This document shows positions 50,601 to 59,800 of a stretch of 64,000 bases of DNA, piece by piece. Each line of letters begins with the position of its first letter. Position 1 is the stretch's first letter. The translations under genes and the position numbers were made by a program. The notes beneath the pieces were generated by a model. The model worked only from the letters and a program-made list of their open reading frames with translations. It made no database searches and was not told where the DNA came from. The DNA comes from Pithys albifrons albifrons (lineage: Eukaryota > Chordata > Aves > Passeriformes > Thamnophilidae), in NCBI RefSeq assembly GCF_047495875.1, contig NC_092459.1, positions 15,609,795-15,673,794 of the forward strand, read 5' to 3'.

Positions 50601-50826
50601 AGCTCACTTCAGCTTCTAGCACAGTCAACTCTTGAGATCCCCCTGTCACCCCAGAAATAGAAATAGTTTCTGAGCCCACATGTCCTGATGGCATTAATGT
50701 GCATTGAGCGCCAGTATCAACCAAAGCCTTATACTTTTGTGGGTCTGATGTACCAGGCCATCGAATCCACACAGTCCAATAGACACGGTTGTCCCGTGCC
50801 TCTACCTGGCTAGAGGCAGGGCCCCT
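47647..50826 (-). CDS. pol: Pro-Pol polyprotein (protease, RT, RNase H, integrase)
   Basis: The frame is open from the codon after the gag TAG to the stop at 47647, with no convincing ATG near its start, so expression probably needs readthrough from gag. Numbering from the GTG at 50770-50772: an aspartic protease has LVDTGAQ at 17-23 and ILGIDYL at 77-83. Reverse transcriptase spans about 145-345, with catalytic D232 and YIDD at 294-297. A connection region follows. RNase H spans about 598-745, with D605, E643, D667 and D737. Integrase has a zinc site at H764, H769, C798 and C801 and a D831, D890, E926 triad with the canonical 35-residue spacing. An SH3-like tail follows. All catalytic residues are intact and no frameshift was seen. 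The style is closest to class III ERVL. No dUTPase follows integrase, unlike mammalian ERV-L. The compact protease-to-integrase order and the lack of env suggest retrotransposition inside the cell (inference). Confidence 0.93.
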   Translation of the reverse strand, partial: RGPASSQVEARDNRVYWTVWIRWPGTSDPQKYKALVDTGAQCTLMPSGHVGSETISISGVTGGSQELTVLEAEVSLTGRDWQKHPIVTGPAAPCILGIDYLRNGYFKDPKGHRWAFGIATVQTEGIEQLNSLPGLSESPSAVGLLKVEEQQVPIATTTVHRRQYRTNRDAVIPIHKMIRELESQGVVSKTHSPFNSPIWPVHKSDGEWRLTVDYRGLNEVTPPLSAAVPDMLELQYELESRAAKWYATIDIANAFFSIPLAPECRPQFAFTWRGVQYTWNRLPQGWKHSPTICHGLIQTALEKGEAPEHLQYIDDIIVWGDTAEEVFQKGEKIIQILLGAGFAIKRSKVKGPAQEIQFLGVKWQDGRRQIPTEVINKITAMSPPTSKKETQAFLGAIGFWRMHIPAYSQIVSPLYLVTRKKNDFHWGPEQQQAFDQIKHEIAQAVALGPVRTGPDIQNMLYSAAGNNGLSWSLWQKVPGETRGRPLGFWSRGYRGSEANYTPTEKEILAAYEGVQAASEVIGTEAQLFLAPRLPVLKWMLSGQAASTHHATDATWSKWIALITQRARIGKSNRPGILEIITNWPEGENFGLADEEEEQVTRAEEAPPYNQLPKEEIRYALFTDGSCRIVGTNRKWKAAVWSPTRQVAEATEGEGGSSQFAELKAVQLALDIAEREKWPKLYLYTDSWMVANALWGWLDRWKKTNWKRRGKPIWAADIWQDIATRVEKLIVRVRHVDAHVPKNRANEEHLNNQQADRAAQVKVSQTDLDWQHKGELFLARWAHDASGHQGRDATYKWARDRGVDLTMDIISQVIHDCETCAAIKQAKRVKPLWYGGRWDKYKYGEAWQVDYITLPQTRQGKRYVLTMVEATTGWLETHPVPHATARNTILGLEKQVLWRHGTPERIESDNGTHFKNSLVATWAREHGIEWVYHIPYHAPAAGKVERCNGLLKTTLKALGGGTFKHWDQHLAKATWLVNTRGSVNRAGPAQSEPLHTVDGDKVPVIHLRGMLGKTVWINPASGKGKPIRGVVFAQGSGSTWWVMQEDGETRCIPQGELISG

Positions 50827-50831
50827 CTAAC
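50809..50831 (-). promoter_or_regulatory. Candidate gag-pol readthrough hairpin containing the TAG stop
   Basis: In element orientation the gag stop lies in a perfect inverted repeat: arm GTTAGAGG (50831-50824, TAG at 50829-50827), 7-nt loop GGCCCTG, arm CCTCTAGC (50816-50809). This gives eight pairs with one G-T wobble. Gag and pol are in the same frame across it, so suppression of the amber codon would give Gag-Pol. Gammaretroviruses express pol by amber readthrough with a downstream structure; the analogy is inference. Confidence 0.55.
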
Positions 50832-52485
50832 ACTGATCCTGGTCATAGCGGTCAGAACCTTTTCTCGATGAGTACACCTGGGAGGTGCCCTCCTGTGGGT
50901 CAGATTCTTGCCCGTGGGAAACTGGGACTGCACTTACTCTCACTGACCTTCTTCCATTCTCCTTCAGTTCTTGTACTCGGGCTGCAAGGGCACGGGTGGG
51001 TTTCCCATCCCACCGTCCCATGTCTTCTCCATGTTTGGCCAGGAAGTACCACATCTCAGTTCGTGAGGTCTGTCCACTTCCTCTGGCTGGGGGGCGTCTG
51101 GCTCTGACTTCAGAGGTTCTCATTCGCACTGGTGCCACTTGGAGACTTTCCCTAATTTCCTCTCTGATCGCTTTTACCTCTGCAGGCAGCGTCTTGAGAC
51201 TCTCAACCAATGTCTCTACAGCAGAAATACGGGCCTGCATTGGGCTGTGGGTCATGCTTTCATATATCCGGAGCTTATTTGCTACTGCGCCCACTGTTTC
51301 ATGGTTCTCTTCCCTATACATGGATGCCAGGAAATCGGTGTATTCAGCTGGCCCCGAGCGTGAAAGGTCCCACCACATATGTGGTGTGCATCTGACCTTG
51401 TCAGGGTCATTATTGGCTTGCCCACCTCTTCCAAAAAGCACGTCCATCATTGCCATCTCCCTCAGACGTAAAATTCCTTCTTCCATCGTCTTCCAAGTCT
51501 TCCTAATATGATGTTCCTGCAGGATTTCTCTATAAACAAACTTCTCTCTTACACTCGTTAGAAGTCGTGCCCAGAGTGAAAGGGGCTTTGATTCCCTCAC
51601 GAACACCTGTTCAATAGCCACGTCCTGGGCCAGAGCCCCCAAAAACCTGGCTTCAGCACCATCCAGTTGTAAGGTTTCACCCATAAGGTCCCAAACTCGG
51701 ATCAACCAAGTCAGGATGGGCTCACCCGGGTGTCGAGCAATGTCTTTCCGCAAACTACGGAGATTATCAAATGACAATGACTCAGTGATGATCTCAGGCT
51801 CTGGGTCTGCTTGCTGTGGAGGTGCAGCAGCCCCCTCATCGTCTGCTGGATGGTCTAATTTGGTCTTATATTTCCTTTTCTGAATAGGGGCAACTTCCAT
51901 AGGCTTGGCCTGTCCTCCTGGTTTAGCCTCATCCTTTTCTCCCTTCACTGTGGCATCAGGGGTTTTATTCTCTCGCTTTTCCCCCTTCACTGGGCTAGGT
52001 TTCTGAATGCATTCTGGAAAAACCCTGGCCCTACCTTCAAACATTCTGTAAGCTGCAGGGATACAACCCTGCAGAAAAACCATAAAGAGCAAGATATCTC
52101 TGGCATCCAGGGAGAATTTAAACATCTCAAAAGCTGTTGTAGCAGACTTGAATGGGGAATGGACAAAGGGTTGGGAGAAGAGATTCCCCTTTGTTCCTTC
52201 CCAAGGGTCCGTACTATTATCACTGAATCCCCAGAGGTAGCAGCTTAGGTTGCGGCAGGAAAACAGCCTGGAGAGCACCACCCACATGACATCCAAAGGC
52301 ATCGAATTCATGGCACCATAAATCCAGAGTAAGAACTCAATAATAATTGCGGCTATTTGAGTTTTGCTCATTGATTTGTTGATAAGACTTAAACCTGCCG
52401 CTCCTTTTGGCATGAATTTGTACCAACAAAAAGCCAATATATTATACAGGATGGTCCTGATGAACTCTAAGCTCAAGACCCACAT
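50827..52485 (-). CDS. gag: Gag polyprotein of ERVL-like provirus
   Basis: This is an intact 552-codon ORF starting about 40 nt after the primer-binding site, at an ATG in good context (GGCACC before the ATG). It would encode the structural polyprotein that packages the element's RNA. Residues 1-22, 42-75 and 129-147 are strongly hydrophobic. Residues 161-235 form a charged, proline-rich linker with repeated VKGEK. Residues 235-410 read as a capsid-like helical region (GEPILTWLIRVWDLMGETL and following). Residues 415-450 could form a coiled coil, and 453-469 are Arg-rich. There is no CCHC zinc knuckle, as is usual in ERVL and spuma Gags, so the Arg-rich stretch may bind nucleic acid (inference). 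The ORF ends at a TAG at 50827-50829, in the same frame as pol. The hydrophobic N-terminus is odd for a Gag; I cannot tell whether it is a membrane anchor or a family trait. Confidence 0.85.
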   Translation of the reverse strand: MWVLSLEFIRTILYNILAFCWYKFMPKGAAGLSLINKSMSKTQIAAIIIEFLLWIYGAMNSMPLDVMWVVLSRLFSCRNLSCYLWGFSDNSTDPWEGTKGNLFSQPFVHSPFKSATTAFEMFKFSLDARDILLFMVFLQGCIPAAYRMFEGRARVFPECIQKPSPVKGEKRENKTPDATVKGEKDEAKPGGQAKPMEVAPIQKRKYKTKLDHPADDEGAAAPPQQADPEPEIITESLSFDNLRSLRKDIARHPGEPILTWLIRVWDLMGETLQLDGAEARFLGALAQDVAIEQVFVRESKPLSLWARLLTSVREKFVYREILQEHHIRKTWKTMEEGILRLREMAMMDVLFGRGGQANNDPDKVRCTPHMWWDLSRSGPAEYTDFLASMYREENHETVGAVANKLRIYESMTHSPMQARISAVETLVESLKTLPAEVKAIREEIRESLQVAPVRMRTSEVRARRPPARGSGQTSRTEMWYFLAKHGEDMGRWDGKPTRALAARVQELKENGRRSVRVSAVPVSHGQESDPQEGTSQVYSSRKGSDRYDQDQC

Positions 52486-52523
52486 GGTGCCACAAAATAG
52501 CAGTTATCCTTCTTTGTTTACAA

Positions 52524-52543
52524 GCCCCACACGTTGGGCGCCA
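52524..52543 (-). promoter_or_regulatory. Primer-binding site, tRNA-Lys1,2 type
   Basis: It lies five bases inside the 5' LTR edge. The first 14 bases in element orientation are TGGCGCCCAACGTG, which is the start of the sequence complementary to the 3' end of tRNA-Lys1,2. The rest also fits if a 2-nt TG insertion is allowed. This primer is typical of spumaviruses and several betaretroviruses. Mammalian ERV-L are named for tRNA-Leu, so the pairing of an ERVL-like pol with a Lys primer site is worth noting. Confidence 0.85.
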
Positions 52544-52548
52544 AGAAA

Positions 52549-53229
52549 TGTCTCGGTTTGAGGGGAAAAACCAAAATGTTTTACCCACAAGCAGGGGAGG
52601 GGCCTCCTCCACAATAATCACACCACTCTTTATCAAATTTAAGAAAAGGAATTTTAATACAAGAAGGATAACTGCTATATATATATATATATGTAAACAG
52701 ACTAGTGCAACCCACTTCCCCAACACCATAAGAGAAAAAAAAACAACAACAAAACCCAGCAGGTTTTCCTCCGGGAGAAAAGGTTATACTTAAGTGTCCT
52801 TGTCACAGCCCGCTGGCTGCAGAGTGAGTTTCAGTCCCTCTCCAGCGAAACAGACGAGCAGTGGGCTTTCAGATGGACTCAGTCTCTTCCCCCTGTGTTC
52901 CCCGTCCAAGAAGCAGAAAGGTACGAGCAACCAGCAGCAAATCCAAGGCAGGCAGCAGCACGGCAGGAAAAGGTGGTCCGAAGTAGGCAGCGGCAAGACA
53001 GCCAGGGAAAAAACCCCAGCAGTAACCAGCAGGGCAGCCTGCCTCCTTGGAGTCCCCACTCCCCCCTTCCGCCGAGCCAAGACTGAGGAGAATATCCAAA
53101 AAAAAAAACCAAAAGAGACAAACCTGCCCCCACCCCAGCATCACAGTTAACTGCTTCTTTTGTTAACCGCTGGCCTGGGCAGTTAAGTGGCAGGGGAGAG
53201 AATTTACATAATAATCCCAAACTACAACA
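52549..53229 (-). repeat. 5' LTR of the ERVL-like provirus
   Basis: This 681-bp repeat is nearly identical to 46860-47547. In element orientation it begins TGTTGTAGTTTGGG and ends with CAAACCGAGACA, giving the usual TG...CA ends. Two GTTAAC palindromes 16 bp apart lie near its start (53146-53151 and 53162-53167). A (TA)n tract lies at about 52677-52692 and is a few units shorter than in the other LTR. This copy would drive transcription of gag-pol leftward. The overlapping short ORFs are not believed to be genes, because both LTRs carry the same ones and they lack any recognisable domain. Confidence 0.95.
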
Positions 53230-53234
53230 AGGAG

Positions 53235-55954
53235 TATCAAGCTCCTCGTGCTAAATAGTCAAATCAGTTCACTATTGTCCTGTTGCTATCCCTTATTCTG
53301 ACTCCTTTTTAAAACATATACACCTATTTGCACAGACTTGCTACTTATTGCTGTTCACCTTCCACTGCAGAGTCCTGATGTTAGTCATAGGGCACTACTA
53401 TGTCTTTTTGTACTGCCCATAACCTAGGGTTAAATGAACAAGGACTGAAAATTTCCAGATTCTGTTTCACATGAAAGATAGGAAAGAGAGGTGTAGAAGG
53501 ACTGCTCCTTTCCCATGACTAGTAGCTGACATGGTGCATACTTGCAGGGCACAAGATGTGTTCACAGCTATTAAGACATACAGTTTCTATAAACACAGTG
53601 AGCTCAGAAAACCCTGCATGCAACAATGCTTTGAGGATCATGCTGCCATGACTCAGCTTAAAGTCTGGCCTGCACCTCTCTAGTGAACTCACAGTAACTC
53701 TCAAGTGGTAAATGCAAGAAAATCAGAACAATCTATGATAGACAGAGACAGACCTTCTGGGTCAACATCATAAAGAAACTAAAAGGAAATTCTCCAAGAA
53801 CTAGGAATTTAGGCTGCGTGATGCAAAAAGCCAAGCATTCCCATAGACTAAGCTTCAGATCCAATGGACATCCAGTCTATTCTCACATGATTTTTATTTT
53901 TCAATAGCTTTAATAATATTTTTACTTATGGGAGACTAGGGGCAAGATGACATATTTCTGTACATAATGATTATATATGCAACAAATGTAATATGTTAAG
54001 AGTTAACAAGAACACTCAGTAATAAATAAACTCTCTATGCTTTCCTCTTCCCACAGCAAAGGATAAACTGAAAAATATGTTTGTTTTTCATTATGTACGA
54101 CCAATAATTTTATAAGCTGGATAATATTTCATGACAAAGGGGTCTGTATTAGCATTATAGAATGCAAATTATGAAGCATTTTGTTTGATACATTTTTGGA
54201 AAATTCCACTTATTTCACCAGAAATAAGTTAGCTTGTGCCTAGGCAGAAATATTCTTGCAATAAATGTGTTTAATTTCAGAGATTTGAAAACATTACAAG
54301 GAAAGCACTGTTTATGGGAACAGTACTAAAACTATCAGCAGTTAGATGAACACTAAAAAAATTCAATTATCCTGCAGAGAATTAAAAATACTATACAAAA
54401 CAGATCGAAAATAAAAGATATTTGCATATGGACATCTCTATTCCACGGCAATTCAGTGTCTATTAAAATACTACTTTTGTAAATCCCAGAGTTCATGTGT
54501 GTGATGACAGAGGAAGGATTGAAATTTAATAGTAAATTAATCTAACAAAATCTGGCAATATGATCTCAAAGAGATTTTCTAATATTTCACCTTTTTAAGG
54601 GTTGTATTCACTGACAGTCAAAACCAAAATGTAATGATTAATCTAGAATTCACTGAACTGTATCAGATGTCTGAAAGGAGATGAAGTTTAAATTGAGGAG
54701 ATAGCGTCCACATGTTCATTGCATCTACAGAAGTACCAAATTATTTTTGTATAGGCTACTCTCTAATGAATACAAAATACTCAGAAATCAAAAAAACACT
54801 TCCTTGTTGCTGATTTAACCAATCAAAATAGTTTATGTTCATTTAGGAATGAACTACTCATGCAGAGTAATTAATACTGTGATTACAATAGACAGGAAGC
54901 AAAAAGAAAAAGAAGTCACAGTTATTGCAAACATATTTTTGTTTCTTCATTGTATTTCCTACCTCCCCCCCAATGTTATAGTTGTTGCTAAAACAGTATA
55001 CAGTTTTACTGTACAACAGAATAGAGATGTCCAGTAACATTAGAGTAATGAAAAAAGTTATTGAATTTCTTATATTTTGAAACATCTCAAGTTCAGTAAA
55101 GCAGAACTATAAAAGTTTATGGTAGTAGTAAAGAATTAAAGCACTGTGGAAAAATTCTTAATTTAGCAAGTCTAAAACATCTATAGCATCTAAGAGTTTA
55201 TAAAATACACAGTGAGGACTTCTCCATAGTCTAGTTGCCATTTCTGTTTTAAAGACAGTAGTAAACTCCTAATGTGTGTTACAATATGTATTTGAACCAA
55301 GCTCCAGTCTACAGAGCCACACTTTACCAAAGAGTTTGTCAAGAAAGGTTGTTCTGGGTATTAGCAAAATCAGTTAGATGAAACAGTTGGGTGTTGTGAA
55401 GAAGTCATATTTCTATCAGTTCTGCCTTTCCTGACTCAAAAAAGTGCCTTGCATGTGGCCTGTGAAAAAAATCTGTCAGTCCTCACAATCGGCAACACAT
55501 TGAACTGTTAATGGCATTGGAACAGAGCATTAAGCTGTCACTTGGGTTTTTAACACAATTTTTCAGGCTTGATCTTTTAATAGTTAAAAAGTGTTGTCTT
55601 GAAAGGCCCCTTAGATCTTGGCTTATTTAGACCATAACTTATCTGCTGCCTGGCCATCACAAGATGGGAGTGCATTGCATGACTATCATCAAAACCAACT
55701 CCAGAGTCAAAGTTAATTCAGTCATTCAGAAAAGAGAGTTTCAGCTTGACCCACACAACCAAGAGATTATGTGGGAATCTTCCAGTGTTACAGAAACAAC
55801 AAACCAGACACCAGACCTATCAGTAGTTCACAAGGTAATTTTGGTGGGAAAAAATAGGTAAATTCTTGTTTTGGGATAACAGTGCACCACTTGGCCAAAA
55901 TATATTCAAATGAAGGACTGGTAACAAAAAAATAACATTTCGGTTGCCATGTTT
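53235..55954. other. AT-rich unique DNA, no gene seen
   Basis: No gene or transposon recognised between the provirus and the related solo LTR. Confidence 0.65.
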
Positions 55955-55959
55955 CTGAA

Positions 55960-56803
55960 TGTTGTAGTTTTGGGGATGTTAAAGGAAAAACTCTCTCCCT
56001 CCCACTAACCCTCCATGCCATTAGTTAACAAAAGAAGTAGTTAACTGCTACCAATTCCTTTTTGATCGTTTTCAGTGGGGACAGACTGGGGGAAGGTGTG
56101 GTGGTAAACAGGTTTGCACTGGTTTTTTTTCTTTGTTCTTGGGAACATCACACAGCTCTGGCTGTGTGTGCTGCTGTGGAAGAAAGCTGTTTCTCCTGCT
56201 CCTTGCTGCTACTGTGGAGTAAGCTAGTTTTTTTCCTGCCACTGCTGTTGCTCCTGGTTCGGCATTTGGGACCCCCGTCACCACCCTGGTTTCACTGTTG
56301 CCCGCAGTGTCGCAGCTGCCCGGCCCACCACAGCAAGGACCCAAAAGAGAGAGAGAGCAGTCACATCTGCTTTCCTGGGAACTATCATCATCCCTTCACT
56401 CTCAGCTTTTTCTTCTTGGTTTGAGACCAAGGACAAAGAGAACACCGTTTGTCTCTGCCTTGCTGGGAAAAGACTGAGGATTCACCTCGCAGCAAGCCAA
56501 GGTGTGACACTGACTCTGTCCATAAATATAACTGTTCCAGGAGGAACCTACTGTTTTGGGGGTTCTCTTCTTTTTTACTTTTGGGTGCTGGGGGAGTTGT
56601 TTGCTCTGGTCTGTTTGCAGTTATATCTATATCTACATATATATAGATAGATAGTAGTTAAGAACAGTTATCCTTCTTATGTCCGTTTTCTAGTTAAAGT
56701 TACTTTTCTTAAATTTAATAAAGACTGACATGATTATTGTGGAGGAATCCTCTCCTCTGCTTTTTCATAAACATTTTGGTTTTTTTTTCCTCAAACCAAG
56801 ACA
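55960..56803 (+). mobile_element. Solo LTR related to the 46860-53229 provirus
   Basis: This 844-bp element begins TGTTGTAGTTTTGGGG and ends CTCAAACCAAGACA, with a perfect 5-bp duplication CTGAA at 55955-55959 and 56804-56808. It shares with the provirus LTR the start, the paired GTTAAC block (56024-56045), CAGTTATCCTTCTT upstream of the polyadenylation region, and the ATTATTGTGGAGGA stretch near the end. A canonical AATAAA is at 56717-56722. No internal retroviral sequence remains, so it arose by LTR-LTR recombination. The 120-codon ORF inside it is not thought to be a gene. Confidence 0.9.
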
Positions 56804-56808
56804 CTGAA

Positions 56809-59800
56809 AACACATGGAAGCAGTTTCCAGAAGTGAAACCATAGTAGCACCTGAGGACATAGGTACAGTGTTTCTCTTTTCGGTTGTAAACTACCAAAAA
56901 ATATTACACAGGAATGACAAAATATCCTGTTTCTCTGAAATTCTTCTTCACAAACTAGTGTTGTCTTTAGTTATTATATCAAGTGATTAAAGCCCAGTGG
57001 CCATATAAATGTGAAAATCTTCACATTACTCTTTTCATGAATCAAGATATGAATTAGCTTGTGGTCCAAGCTGGTCATCATCCATGATTGAAAGGAATTG
57101 AATTAAGCCAGTTCTGGTTCAAAAAGCACTTCAGTATGGTTTTCAGTGTAGCTGGTCCGAAGGTCTTTTACAGTACACAATATCAAGACCAGGTCTGACT
57201 CCCTTTGCCTTATTTTAATCAATGTCTCACCAGACTTTTGTGTCTTTAAATTCCTTCACATGCTTTTGTGCCACAGGACAAATCCCAGGGTATGCAGCAT
57301 TGATGCACGATTATGTAATATATACAAGCCCAGTTGCATACACTTCAGCCTGGTGCTTAGGGTTCATAGCCAGAAGTGAACATACTTACCAGGGAAGATG
57401 AAGGTGATGTGAACAGTCCTGACCAAGATGAGTTCCAAGCGTGAAGCACTACACAGTGGTAGAGACACAGTCATGAAGGACCTGTGGCAGCAGGGAGAAA
57501 GATTCACAGACAAATGGCTTTTGTGTAACATCTACCCACCAGTGCCATAATGCAGCATTGTAAACAGCTTATACTGGCTGTTAAGAAATGAGGACATCAA
57601 CCCCTGGGGGGTAAAACAGGTATTCCCATCTCCTTCCTCAAACCACCGTTTTGTGTCATGGAAATGTGATGATGCTAAAAACATGATTCAGGGGACTGGG
57701 ACCCCCTTCAGGTGAGGTCATGCAGTCCTTTAGCTTCCACCCATAGGAACATTTTCATTGCTTTAAAAGTATTCTGAATTAGTCCCTACATAATTGGCCA
57801 TTTCTAGATACAGGTAGTCCCACTACCATTTACCTGTAGTCCGTTTGCCCTCCTTCCATATAATCAGTGATAGTAGATGCTCTCTTGGAAAAGGAACACT
57901 GGAATAACATAGAACATGCATATTTGTTACTGCATAGCATGTACGTAATTTTTTCTTGATGAGGCTTTAGTGTATCACTGGCTGTTAAACGTACTTTTGC
58001 CAGAGATCTGCAAGGCATCTAATTTAGGGTCATTGCCTAACGTACCACTTAAATGTTCATGAATCAGGTAGCTGCATTACATGCATGAATACCTGCATAT
58101 GGTTATTTTAGACAGGCTGCAGTGGATGGAATTACCAGTGCAACTCACCTGCCACTGACGCTAAAATGTGAAATTTGTTTCTAAGTTACACATGCATATA
58201 TTCTAGCTTCAACATCAGTAGCATTTGGCAAAACTGTGGGGTTGCCAAGTTAATGAATTTTCTCCTGCCTCTTTGTATAAGCCTTTAATTGTGTGCTAAG
58301 AGGGAATTGCCAGCAAGGGAAAAAACTGCTTTGCCTTTCACTTTCTAAGGTGGAAGCCATGATCATATGTATGAGGAGTGCACTTAAAATTAATCAAATA
58401 CTCACACTTTTAATAATCTTTCTGCACTATTAGTGTAGGATGTTTGACCCTTCCAAATAGGAATCACTCTTTGTTTCCCCATTTCTTTACCTTTTAAAGC
58501 AAATCCCTAACTAGAAGGATATTTTCCTTAATCATATGGAAACACAGATTCAATTTGTTCTTGAGGGACCTCAAATAAAAGTTATGAGTTTTATGGTCGA
58601 TTGATCATTAAAAATATTTCTGCAGATGACTCAGAGGTCCAGAGCAATTATGAGATTCTACAGGATTCCAATTTGAATAGCTATTTTGAGAGACAGTCTC
58701 AAAATACTGTGCATTCAATGAACATAAACAAGCATTGCTTTCTTTTAAGCCCAGAAGGATAAAAAAAAAGAAAAAAAAAAGAAGGGAAAACATCAAAGTT
58801 TATAAACTCTCTTTAAAAAATTAATTTTAACACTTGATTTAAAATCCTGCAAAATCACATAACCACAGCTGACAAAAAAAGCCTGTGTACTTAAATCATC
58901 CAAGCATATAGCAAAAAAATTCTAGAAGGAAAAAAGGCAATACATGTTACATAGGCAACAACAAATTAATAAATCTAACAAAGTTCATTCATATTAATCT
59001 TAAATTTGCACATGCAAATCAGGCACTTCTTGGCATCCCTGAAGGGAAGCCTCATTATAACTGGAATAAAAAACAAGCCTAAAGAGGAAGGACTTTATTG
59101 ACTGGAAAGAAAATCATAAGTATTTTGGCCTTGGTCAACAGTCCCATCTGTCCATTAAATACCATCCCTTAAAGAGATACACAACAGAGTGAACAGAAAA
59201 CATTCATGAACAGTTTTCCAGGTTTTTTTCAATATTTTGAAAGTTTCCAGTAGGTTTTTTTGCTTTCCCCTCTCTCTTCTTTGCATCCATTGTTTTGATA
59301 TATCCCCAGATTAACCTATTTCACCACACTGCAAATGGTGCTGACCTTTTTGTATTTCCCAGTTGCTCACATGTACACATTTATGCAGTTATAGTTCAAT
59401 CCCCCTATAGTCTCAACTACTCTTCATGCATTTTCATGTCTAATTGCTTTAAAAGAGGAAGAGATTGACGAAACTTATTTCCTGATATTTTTTAACCAAA
59501 ATAAAGGAAAAAAAGAAAAGGAAAAGAAAAGAAAAGAAAAGAAAAGAAAAGAAAAGAAAAGAAAAGAAAAGAAAAGAAAAGAAAAGAAAAGAAAAGAAAA
59601 GAAAAAACACATAACAAAACACCAAAGCCTATAAAAATATATTTGTTATATTACAGGTCCAGCTACAGCTATTTACTAATAAGAAATCTTCAATTTTTCT
59701 AGGTATCTAGAAGAGATAGCACCATTCTTTATTTATACAATAAATTAGACACAAGGAGCCTTTATTCCTAAAGAAGGCAAACAATGAGCTACCATATTAC

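Larger units (their letters stand above)
46860..53229 (-). mobile_element. Full-length endogenous retrovirus, ERVL-like (class III), gag-pro-pol, no env
   Basis: This is a complete LTR retrotransposon on the minus strand. The 5' LTR is 52549-53229 and the 3' LTR is 46860-47547; both start TGTTGTAG and end GAGACA in element orientation. The flanking host DNA carries a perfect 5-bp duplication, AGGAG, at 46855-46859 and 53230-53234. In element order it holds a tRNA-Lys1,2-type primer site, a leader of about 40 nt, gag, an in-frame TAG, pol, a short purine-rich tract and the 3' LTR. By eye the LTRs differ by about four substitutions plus small indels in simple-sequence tracts, roughly 0.6%. At typical bird neutral rates that suggests an insertion a few million years old or younger (inference). 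No env ORF and no room for one: only about 100 bp separate the pol stop from the LTR. The class III assignment rests on the pol architecture and sequence style, recognised by reading and not by a search. Confidence 0.95.

Noticed and set aside
50885..51511. 208-codon plus-strand ORF
   Set aside because: It is an antisense shadow of gag.
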